Assembly (NCBI GenBank): GCA_950069165.1
Contig: CATMIT010000003.1
Location: 1-40,719 of the forward strand
Reading direction: 5' to 3'
Source: an uncultured Flavobacteriales bacterium
GTDB lineage: Bacteria; Bacteroidota; Bacteroidia; Flavobacteriales; BACL11
Length of the DNA stretch: 40,719 bases
Below are positions 34,077-40,719 of the stretch, piece after piece; within the stretch, counting starts at the first letter, position 1, and the number at the start of each line of letters is the position of its first letter. A program made the translations under genes and the position numbers. Under the pieces are notes generated by a model, which saw only the letters and a program-made list of their open reading frames with translations, had not been told where the DNA came from and made no database searches.

Positions 34077-35381
34077 ATGAAAAAAATATTATTTTTTGGA
34101 TTAATTATTACGATTTTAAGCAGTTGCGGTAATTCTGGTAATGGCGAACTAATTGGAATCCAAGATAGAGCTATTTGGCAACCAATGGATCCTTACGGAA
34201 TGGTTTTTATTCCACAAGGTAGTTTTGTAATGGGTCCCTCTGACCAAGATGTACCTTTTGCTAATGTAACTGCTGCAAAAATGGTTTCTGTTGGAGCTTT
34301 CTATATGGACGAAACAGAAATAACAAATAATGAATATCGACAATTCACCAATTGGGTAAGGGATTCAATTGCTCATAGGATTCTTGGAGATGCAGGCATA
34401 GAAGGGCATTTGATTGAAGAAGATGAATATGGTAATTTCATAGAGCCAGCACTTATTAATTGGAAAGAAAAAATTAGATGGGATGATATTGAAGTGAGAG
34501 AAATACTGGAAGAGGAAATGTATTTACCTGAGCATGAAAGATTCAATAGAATGAGAGAAATTGATACTAGAAAGCTTATCTATGCGTATCAAGAAATGGA
34601 TTTGAAAAAAGCAGCACAAAAAGCAAATAGAGAAAATGATGCTACTGGAAAAAGAGACCGTTCCGTATTCTTAAAAGATGTTGAGGTAAGTATTTTCCCA
34701 GATACTCTTGCTTGGATGCACGATTATACTTATTCCTTTAATGAGCCAATGACAGATGAGTATTTTTGGCATCCTGCTTTTGATGACTACCCAGTGGTGG
34801 GAATCAATTGGAATCAAGCAGTTGCCTTTACTAAATGGAGAACACAAATGATGAATAGTTTCCTTAGAAGAAATAACGAACCAACACTTCCTGATTTTAG
34901 ATTACCAACAGAATCGGAATGGGAATATGCCGCTAGAGGTGGAATGGATTTATCGCCATATCCTTGGGGAGGACCGTATACCAGAAATCATAAAGGATGT
35001 TTTTTAGCTAATTTTAAACCACTTAGAGGAAATTATACAGCAGATGGCGGTTTGCGTTCAGTGAAAGTGGCAAGTTATAATCCTAATGCTTATGGCTTGT
35101 ATGATATGGCTGGAAATGTTTCAGAATGGACTTCAAATACTTTTGATGAATCTGCATTTAGCTATGCACATGATATGAATATGGACTATACTTTAACTGC
35201 TGAGGATTCTGATTCAGAAGTATTGAAAAGAAAAGTAATTAGAGGGGGTTCTTGGAAAGACATATCCTACTTTATACAAACTAGTACAAGGGATTTCGAA
35301 TACCAAGATACAGCAAAATGCTATATTGGATTTAGATGTACTGTGGATTTCTTAGGAAGGGATAAACAAGATTTTGAATAA
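34077..35381 (+). CDS. gldK: Type IX secretion/gliding lipoprotein GldK (PorK)
   Basis: GldK is an outer-membrane lipoprotein that with GldN forms the periplasmic ring of the type IX secretion system. The 434 residues have a lipoprotein signal ending ILSSC (Cys 17), followed by NSGNGELIGIQDRAIWQPMDPYGMVFIPQGSFVMG. A formylglycine-generating-enzyme-like (FGE/SUMF) domain follows, with FYMDETEITNNEYRQF, GINWNQAVAFTKWR, FRLPTESEWEYAARGG and YDMAGNVSEWTSN, ending FIQTSTRDFEYQDTAKCYIGFRCT. The listed start TTG 34050 lies before the signal; ATG 34077 is used. It is the first gene of gldKLMN. FGE activity is not expected in GldK. Confidence 0.95.
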   Translation: MKKILFFGLIITILSSCGNSGNGELIGIQDRAIWQPMDPYGMVFIPQGSFVMGPSDQDVPFANVTAAKMVSVGAFYMDETEITNNEYRQFTNWVRDSIAHRILGDAGIEGHLIEEDEYGNFIEPALINWKEKIRWDDIEVREILEEEMYLPEHERFNRMREIDTRKLIYAYQEMDLKKAAQKANRENDATGKRDRSVFLKDVEVSIFPDTLAWMHDYTYSFNEPMTDEYFWHPAFDDYPVVGINWNQAVAFTKWRTQMMNSFLRRNNEPTLPDFRLPTESEWEYAARGGMDLSPYPWGGPYTRNHKGCFLANFKPLRGNYTADGGLRSVKVASYNPNAYGLYDMAGNVSEWTSNTFDESAFSYAHDMNMDYTLTAEDSDSEVLKRKVIRGGSWKDISYFIQTSTRDFEYQDTAKCYIGFRCTVDFLGRDKQDFE

Positions 35382-35408
35382 AAATAAATTAAATTAAAAA
35401 ACGAAAAA

Positions 35409-36056
35409 ATGACAATAAAGGAATTAGCAAATAAACCGGGATTTAAACTGTTTATGTCTCGTTTGTATGGGTGGGGTGCTTCTTTAGTAATCCTGGGAGC
35501 TTTATTTAAAATAGAACATTATCCAGGAGCAAGCATAATGTTAGGTTTAGGGTTAGGCACTGAAGCAGTAATCTTTTTCTTTTCCGCTTTTGAAACACCA
35601 AAGGAAGATCCAGATTGGAGTTTAGTTTATCCTGAATTGGCTTATATGAAAGACCCTGACAAAATAGGCACACCTGCTCAGCAGTTAGACAAAGCACTAG
35701 AAAGAGCTAAAATTGAAGATGAGTTAATTGAAAGCTTAGGAGATGGGCTTAGAAAATTTGGCGAAACGGCAACAAAGTTAAACGAAACGGTTGAGGCAGC
35801 TGGCGCTATTTCTGAGTACAATCAGCAAATACAAGAGGGTGTGAAAAATATGAACGCACTGAATTCATTATATGAATTACAATTACAAACTTCTTCACAG
35901 CAAATGGAAGCATCCACCCAATTCTTACAAAATTTGAGCACTTCCATTGAAGACTCAAAGCGTTTCCAGCAAGAAGTTGGTAAATTAGCAGAAAACCTAT
36001 CGGCACTTAACAAAGTGTATGGTAATATGCTAAATGCAATGAATCCGAATAAATAA
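35409..36056 (+). CDS. gldL: Type IX secretion motor subunit GldL (PorL)
   Basis: GldL sits in the inner membrane and forms with GldM the proton-driven rotary motor of gliding and type IX secretion. The 215 residues start with two membrane helices (LYGWGASLVILGALFKIEHYPGA and IMLGLGLGTEAVIFFFSAF). The family signature with conserved acidic and basic residues in the membrane region is GALFKIEHYPGA and TEAVIFFFSAFE. A long cytoplasmic helical part from about residue 90 contains coiled-coil segments (LLQ-like heptads near YELQLQTSSQQMEAS). It lies 27 bases from gldK and 20 bases from gldM. Confidence 0.96.
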   Translation: MTIKELANKPGFKLFMSRLYGWGASLVILGALFKIEHYPGASIMLGLGLGTEAVIFFFSAFETPKEDPDWSLVYPELAYMKDPDKIGTPAQQLDKALERAKIEDELIESLGDGLRKFGETATKLNETVEAAGAISEYNQQIQEGVKNMNALNSLYELQLQTSSQQMEASTQFLQNLSTSIEDSKRFQQEVGKLAENLSALNKVYGNMLNAMNPNK

Positions 36057-36076
36057 AAATTTTAAGAAAAGAATAA

Positions 36077-37789
36077 ATGGCAGGCAATCACCCCAGTGAG
36101 TTAAGTCCCCGGCAGAGGATGATAAATATGATGTATTTAGTGCTAACAGCACTACTTGCACTTAATGTATCAAAAGAGGTATTGGAGTCTTTCTTTGAAG
36201 TGAATAAAGGTATAGAAAGAACCACCACGAACTTTTTTTCAAAGAATGTAGAAACGTATTCTGATTTTGATAAAGCAGCAAAGAATAATCCAGAGAAATA
36301 TAAAACTGTTAGAGATAAAGCATACGAGATTAAGGAAATGTCTAATGACCTTATTATGCTAATTCAGGAGATGAAGTATGATTTAGTATATCGCACTGAT
36401 AAGCGAGAAGTTTATCTTGGGGAAGATTGGGAAATTTTTGATGAAGAAGGGAAATTAAAGGAGGAGACACTAATTGAAGATATAAAATTTGAAGAATTGA
36501 CTTTAACTCAAAAGCATCAGAAAATTGGATGGTTACAAAATAAATCAGATAGAAGTACTTCTGGAGATTTGTTTTGGCCAAAAGGCAAAAAGGACAATAG
36601 AGCTAAAAAATTAAAAGATGAAATTATCAAACTTGGTGATTTTTTAATGGAGGTTTCTGGAGACAACAAACAGTTAGTAAAAAGTATTGAATCATCTACT
36701 GATGTTAGCGATAGAAAAAGGAAAAAGAAGAAAATAAGCTGGGAAGAGTATTATTTTTATGATATGCCAGCGGTTGGCGCTTTAACATTACTATCTAAGA
36801 TGCAATCAGATGTAAGAAATGCGGAAGCTAATGTTATTGATTTTCTAAAAAAAGACATAGATGCAAAATCGTTAAAATTTACTTCTGCTGAAGGAATTGC
36901 AATTCCAGAAAGAAATTTTGTTTTAAGAGGAGATAGTTTCAAAGCAGAGATTTTTATTACTGCAAAAAATGAGAGTCAGAATCCTGATATTTATGTAGGG
37001 GAATACGATAGTATAGGTGGTGGAGAATATCAAATGATTGGGGATTATGAGATAGTAAAAGTTAAGAATGGAAAAGGTTTGTTTGCAACAAGAACTACTT
37101 CAGAAGGAATAAAAAAATGGGGAGGATTGATCGCTATGAAAACTGAATCAGGGACTAAATACTATCCTTTTGGTGGCGAATATTTAGTGGCCTCAAAATC
37201 TGTTGTAGTTTCTCCTATCAATATGAATGTGTTTTATTTAGAGGTAGATAATCCTGTAAAAATATCTGTTCCTGGGTTTGCTGCTACTGATATTACTGCC
37301 TCCATGTCAAATGGAAATTTAAGGGCAACAAAAAAATCGGTTGGAGAATACATTGCACGACCTACAAAAAAAGGAAAAGCTAGGGTTACTTTATTTGCAA
37401 CTATTGATGGGAAAAGAACAAAAATGGGGGCAGTTGAATTTAGAGTAAAAGAGGTGCCGCCACCAAAACCACTTATTGGTGGAAAATCAGAAGGGGTAAT
37501 TGAAAAGCAAAGAATGTTAGCTGCCGGGGGTATACAAGCCAAGCTAGAAGATTTTGATTTTAAAGGCGTTAGATATAAGGTTGTTGCTTATTCTTTTACC
37601 ACTGTCTATAAAGGAGATCAGGTTACAGAAACTGTAAACGGACAAAAATTTACTACTAAAATTAATGCAATTATAAATAATACAAAATCAGGTAATACTA
37701 TTACAGTATCTAATATTATGGCAAGAAGAACAGATGCTAAAGGTACAGCAACCAGATCATTACCTCCACTAGTTTTAAAAATTAAATAA
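36077..37789 (+). CDS. gldM: Type IX secretion motor subunit GldM (PorM)
   Basis: GldM spans the periplasm from the motor to the GldK-GldN ring. The 570 residues begin AGNHPSELSPRQRMINMMYLVLTALLALNVSKEVLESF, with a single membrane helix at about 17-34. A helical domain and several periplasmic beta domains follow (for example VSPINMNVFYLEVDNPVKISVPGF and ITASMSNGNLRA, with KVVAYSFTTVYKGDQ in the last domain). Known GldM/PorM are about 515 residues; the extra length appears in the charged stretch at roughly 110-190 (EIFDEEGKLKEETLIEDIKFEE and WPKGKKDNRAKKLK), suggesting an insertion in the first domain. Confidence 0.95.
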   Translation: MAGNHPSELSPRQRMINMMYLVLTALLALNVSKEVLESFFEVNKGIERTTTNFFSKNVETYSDFDKAAKNNPEKYKTVRDKAYEIKEMSNDLIMLIQEMKYDLVYRTDKREVYLGEDWEIFDEEGKLKEETLIEDIKFEELTLTQKHQKIGWLQNKSDRSTSGDLFWPKGKKDNRAKKLKDEIIKLGDFLMEVSGDNKQLVKSIESSTDVSDRKRKKKKISWEEYYFYDMPAVGALTLLSKMQSDVRNAEANVIDFLKKDIDAKSLKFTSAEGIAIPERNFVLRGDSFKAEIFITAKNESQNPDIYVGEYDSIGGGEYQMIGDYEIVKVKNGKGLFATRTTSEGIKKWGGLIAMKTESGTKYYPFGGEYLVASKSVVVSPINMNVFYLEVDNPVKISVPGFAATDITASMSNGNLRATKKSVGEYIARPTKKGKARVTLFATIDGKRTKMGAVEFRVKEVPPPKPLIGGKSEGVIEKQRMLAAGGIQAKLEDFDFKGVRYKVVAYSFTTVYKGDQVTETVNGQKFTTKINAIINNTKSGNTITVSNIMARRTDAKGTATRSLPPLVLKIK

Positions 37790-37796
37790 TTTTATC

Positions 37797-38669
37797 ATGA
37801 AAAATCTTATTTTACTATTTATTTCGTTCTTGATGATTTCCATAACAGGAAATGCACAAGATATTTTAGATGGCGCTTACGATCGTAAGACAACTTATGA
37901 AAATAGAAAAGTGCAACCCTATCCGCATTTAAGACAAGCAGATGTAATGTGGTCTAGAAAAATTTGGCGCGAAATTGATTTGCGTGAAAAAGTAAATCAT
38001 CCTTTTTATTATCCTGCTATTCAGCCAGGGAATAACCAACCAAACGATAGAAGAAGTTTGATAGATGTAATAATGGATGCAGTAATTGAAGGAAGTATTA
38101 CTGCTTATGCCAATGCTATTTATGATGATGAGTTTAAGGTGGAAATGACACAAGAGGATATTAAAAAGATTGGAGGAGCTAGGGAAGAAATAATGCAGAT
38201 AATCGATTGGTCCAGTGATGTAGAAGATGCAGTAACAGACACATTAATAAAGGTTGCATTTGACAGAACAACAGTAAAAAAATGGAGAATAAAAGAAGAG
38301 TGGTATTTCGATAAGCAAAGATCCGTTATGGATGTAAGAATTATTGGAATTTGCCCAATGCAAGAAGGAAAAGATGAGATTACTGGTGAGCCAACCGGCT
38401 TTTTCGACCCTCTATTCTGGGTATATTTTCCTGATGCACGGCCAATTCTTGCCAATGCGGAGATATTCAACTTGATGAAAAATGATGCAGAAAGAAGGAC
38501 TTATGATGATATTTTCTGGAAAAGAATGTTCTCCTCCTACATCATAAAAGAATCGAATGTGATGGATAGAAAGGTAAATGAATACATGATTGGCTTAGAT
38601 GCCATCTTAAAATCAGAAGAAATAAAAGCAGAGATTTTTAATATTGAACATGATTTGTGGGAGTATTAA
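37797..38669 (+). CDS. gldN: Type IX secretion/gliding protein GldN (PorN)
   Basis: GldN is the periplasmic partner of GldK in the ring around the outer-membrane translocon. The 290 residues have a signal peptide (MKNLILLFISFLMISITGNAQ), then DILDGAYDRKTTYENRKVQPYPHLRQADVMWSRKIWREIDLREKVNHPFYYP, which is diagnostic, as is KKWRIKEEWYFDKQRSVMDVRIIGICPM and RRTYDDIFWKRMFSSYIIKESN. It is 7 bases from gldM. A strong terminator starts 22 bases after its stop, so the porP-gldKLMN run ends here. Confidence 0.96.
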   Translation: MKNLILLFISFLMISITGNAQDILDGAYDRKTTYENRKVQPYPHLRQADVMWSRKIWREIDLREKVNHPFYYPAIQPGNNQPNDRRSLIDVIMDAVIEGSITAYANAIYDDEFKVEMTQEDIKKIGGAREEIMQIIDWSSDVEDAVTDTLIKVAFDRTTVKKWRIKEEWYFDKQRSVMDVRIIGICPMQEGKDEITGEPTGFFDPLFWVYFPDARPILANAEIFNLMKNDAERRTYDDIFWKRMFSSYIIKESNVMDRKVNEYMIGLDAILKSEEIKAEIFNIEHDLWEY

Positions 38670-38690
38670 AATCTGTTTATAAGGCTAATG

Positions 38691-38720
38691 AAAACCCCTT
38701 CTTGCTAAGGGGTTTTTTTT
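38691..38720 (+). terminator. Rho-independent terminator after gldN
   Basis: AAAACCCCTT (38691-38700), a 6-base loop (CTTGCT) and AAGGGGTTTT (38707-38716) form a perfect 10-bp stem with T residues through 38720. It separates the type IX secretion genes from galE. Confidence 0.95.
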
Positions 38721-38743
38721 ATGTAAATAAATTGTAAAACTTC

Positions 38744-38751
38744 TATCTTTG
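38744..38751 (+). promoter_or_regulatory. -7 element in front of galE
   Basis: TATCTTTG exactly matches TAnnTTTG and ends four bases before the galE ATG at 38756. No TTG at the usual -33 spacing is present; one lies only 9 bp upstream. Transcription starting 4-7 bases past the element would give a leaderless or nearly leaderless mRNA. Confidence 0.55.
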
Positions 38752-38755
38752 TAAA

Positions 38756-39748
38756 ATGAAAATAATAGTAACAGGAGGTGCAGGCTATATTGGGAGCCAT
38801 ACTGTTGTCGAGCTTATTGCGGTAGGATTTCAGCCGATAATTGTAGATAATCTTTGTAATTCTGACGTAAGTAATATTCAGGGGATAAAGGAAATTACAG
38901 GAGTTGACGTGCAGTGGTATAATGTGGATTGTAGTATTGAGAAGAAGTTAGTAGAGGTGTTTGAAAAAGAGGAGGGTATTATTGGAGCAATTCATTTTGC
39001 TGCCTACAAATCGGTAGAAGAATCGGTGCGTGAGCCAGAAAAATACTATAAAAACAATATTGGCTCCTTAGAAGTGTTATTAGAACAAATGAAAAAGCAC
39101 AAAGTGAATAATCTTATTTTTTCTTCTTCTTGTACGGTTTACGGAACCCCTGATATTTTGCCAGTTACTGAAAGTTCTCCATTCAAAAAGGCAGAATCCC
39201 CTTATGGAGAAACAAAGCAAATGTGTGAGAATATTTTACAAAAGTCAGATGTTAAAAGTATTTCTTTAAGATATTTTAATCCTATTGGCTCCCATTTTTC
39301 TTCTCTTATTGGCGATTGCTCGGCTGATAAACCTTGTAATCTTATCCCTATTATTTGTGAGGTTGCAAAAGGAGTAAGAGAAAAATTAATTGTAAATGGA
39401 GATGATTATAATACCATTGATGGCAGTTGTGTACGCGATTATATTCATGTAGTTGATTTGGCAAAATCCCATGTAAGTGCACTCCATTATTTATTAAAAA
39501 ATCCTAAGAAAGATGTTTTCAATATTGGTACAGGAAAAGGATTGAGCGTGATTCAGGCGATAAGTTGTTTCGAAAAAGCAAATGATAAAAAAATAAATTA
39601 TTCGATTGGTCATAGAAGAGATGGAGATGTAGAAGAAATTTATTCGGACAATGCTAAGGTAGAAAAACTACTAAATTGGAAAGCAGAAATTTCTGTGGAA
39701 ACTGCAATGAAAGACGCTTGGAATTGGGAAAAAATGAAAGTGAAATGA
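38756..39748 (+). CDS. galE: UDP-glucose 4-epimerase
   Basis: GalE interconverts UDP-glucose and UDP-galactose (often also the GlcNAc forms) using bound NAD+. The 330 residues have the NAD-binding [10 protein letters not shown] (about 6-15), [19 protein letters not shown], the catalytic SSSCTVYG serine region and Y-x3-K in [11 protein letters not shown] (about 143-153). [23 protein letters not shown] and [11 protein letters not shown] follow. It overlaps wecB by 4 bases (ATGA), so they form one unit, most likely the beginning of a surface polysaccharide or lipopolysaccharide sugar locus continuing outside the window. Confidence 0.95.
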   Translation: MKIIVTGGAGYIGSHTVVELIAVGFQPIIVDNLCNSDVSNIQGIKEITGVDVQWYNVDCSIEKKLVEVFEKEEGIIGAIHFAAYKSVEESVREPEKYYKNNIGSLEVLLEQMKKHKVNNLIFSSSCTVYGTPDILPVTESSPFKKAESPYGETKQMCENILQKSDVKSISLRYFNPIGSHFSSLIGDCSADKPCNLIPIICEVAKGVREKLIVNGDDYNTIDGSCVRDYIHVVDLAKSHVSALHYLLKNPKKDVFNIGTGKGLSVIQAISCFEKANDKKINYSIGHRRDGDVEEIYSDNAKVEKLLNWKAEISVETAMKDAWNWEKMKVK

Positions 39749-40719
39749 AAAAGGTATTGATTATTTTTGGCACAAGACCAGAAGCCATTAAAATGGCGCC
39801 AGTAGTTAAAGCATTTAAAAAGAGTGATGATTTTGAAACAAAAGTGTGTGTTACTGCACAGCACAGAGAAATGTTGGACCAAGTATTGGAGTTCTTTGAG
39901 ATTATTCCTGATTATGATTTGGATTTGATGAAGCCCAATCAGAATTTGTATAATTTGACTGGGGAAATTATTAATGGGTTAAAACCTGTTTTAGAAGAAT
40001 TTAATCCTGATTTTGTATTTGTACATGGAGACACAACAACAACAATGGCGGCAAGTATTGCTGGGTTTTATTCTGGCGCAAAAGTATGTCATGTTGAGGC
40101 AGGACTAAGAACTTTTAATAAATACGCCCCTTTCCCAGAGGAAATAAACAGAAGTATTACTGGAAGAATTGCTGATTTTCATTTTGCACCAACTGAAAAG
40201 TCCAAGCAAAATTTATTAATGGAAAATATTTCTGAAGAGGGAATTTTAGTTACAGGAAATACAGTGATTGACGCCCTTTTAGATGGAATAGAAAAAGTAA
40301 AAAGCATTGATAATGAGCAAATAAATATGCTTAAATATTTAGTAAATCCTGATAAAGATTTAATTCTGGTAACTGGGCATAGGAGAGAAAATCATGGGGA
40401 AGGTTTCTTAAATATCTGTAAAGCACTGAAAGAAATTGCATCACAGAACAATGTGCAAATTATTTATCCTGTTCATTTGAACCCAAACGTACAGGATCCA
40501 GTAAATAAGATTTTATCTGCAGTAGAAAATATAGATTTGATTGCTCCACTTCCTTATGAAGCATTTTTGTGGTTGATGGAAAAATCAAAGTTAATTATTA
40601 CCGACAGTGGAGGGGTTCAGGAAGAGGCACCATCATTAGGGAAGCCAGTGTTAGTAATGCGTGAAACTACTGAAAGACCAGAAGCAGTTGAAGCAGGAAC
40701 AGTAATTTTGGTAGGTACT
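39745..40719 (+). CDS. wecB: UDP-N-acetylglucosamine 2-epimerase (non-hydrolysing), 3' truncated
   Basis: WecB converts UDP-GlcNAc to UDP-ManNAc for surface polysaccharide synthesis. It is missing from the ORF track because the frame runs off the right edge; 325 codons are visible of about 375. The frame starts [20 protein letters not shown] and shows [63 protein letters not shown] and [30 protein letters not shown], all family signatures. The start ATG 39745 overlaps the galE stop. Confidence 0.95.
   Translation, partial: MKKVLIIFGTRPEAIKMAPVVKAFKKSDDFETKVCVTAQHREMLDQVLEFFEIIPDYDLDLMKPNQNLYNLTGEIINGLKPVLEEFNPDFVFVHGDTTTTMAASIAGFYSGAKVCHVEAGLRTFNKYAPFPEEINRSITGRIADFHFAPTEKSKQNLLMENISEEGILVTGNTVIDALLDGIEKVKSIDNEQINMLKYLVNPDKDLILVTGHRRENHGEGFLNICKALKEIASQNNVQIIYPVHLNPNVQDPVNKILSAVENIDLIAPLPYEAFLWLMEKSKLIITDSGGVQEEAPSLGKPVLVMRETTERPEAVEAGTVILVGT

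Noticed and set aside
1-40719. Mobile elements, tRNA/rRNA genes, riboswitches
   Set aside because: I looked for transposase or integrase frames, terminal repeats, tRNA-like cloverleaf ends and long conserved leaders; none was convincing.

Overview
The window is about 40.7 kb of low-GC DNA from a member of the Bacteroidota, most likely the Flavobacteriales. The evidence is gldB/gldC and porP-gldKLMN (gliding and type IX secretion genes found only in this phylum), FtsZ ending in FLHDNVD, a MurE with the meso-DAP motif DNPR, a two-gene groESL, and promoters of the Bacteroidota TAnnTTTG type. Genus cannot be read from the sequence. No tRNA, rRNA, insertion sequence, integrase or CRISPR array was seen. 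No gene-free stretch exceeds about 180 bp.

Layout. (1) 1-2191, forward: trmB (cut at the left edge), an alkyltransferase-like protein, the Mrp/ApbC iron-sulfur carrier and a NifU-type scaffold domain. (2) 2194-5744: nadE in reverse, gldB and gldC forward, then a hydrolase-engB pair in reverse. (3) 5853-21093: a complete-looking forward division and cell-wall (dcw) operon, mraZ-rsmH-ftsL-ftsI-murE-mraY-murD-ftsW-murG-murC-ftsQ-ftsA-ftsZ. It has many start/stop overlaps, a candidate MraZ operator in front and a strong terminator behind. murF, murB and ddl are not in it. (4) 21092-22989: an unrecognised secreted protein in reverse, then three tandem small membrane proteins that share one signal sequence; the third is broken by an in-frame TAA. 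(5) 23050-29319, reverse: miaB, a sigma-54-type activator, lptE, a TPR protein, secG, then groES-groEL. The groES leader has a good sigma-54 (-24/-12) promoter candidate preceded by three near-perfect 31-bp tandem repeats. (6) 29499-32972, forward: topA and an arginase-fold protein that has lost its metal-binding residues. (7) 33064-38720: porP-like, gldK, gldL, gldM and gldN, the trans-envelope core of type IX secretion and gliding, ending at a strong terminator. (8) 38756 to the right edge: galE and a truncated wecB, probably the start of a surface polysaccharide locus.

How it fits together. Most genes are conserved housekeeping or lineage-core genes. The parts least explained by known annotation are regulatory or small: the sigma-54 candidate and repeats at groES, which lie under 3 kb from a gene for a sigma-54 activator; the AAACTGACAA motif shared with the miaB/topA intergenic region; the 10-bp-periodic MraZ box; and the family of short membrane proteins with one decaying copy. 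I do not see a clearly new multi-gene system. The best candidate for undescribed biology is sigma-54 control of the chaperonin operon by the neighbouring activator.
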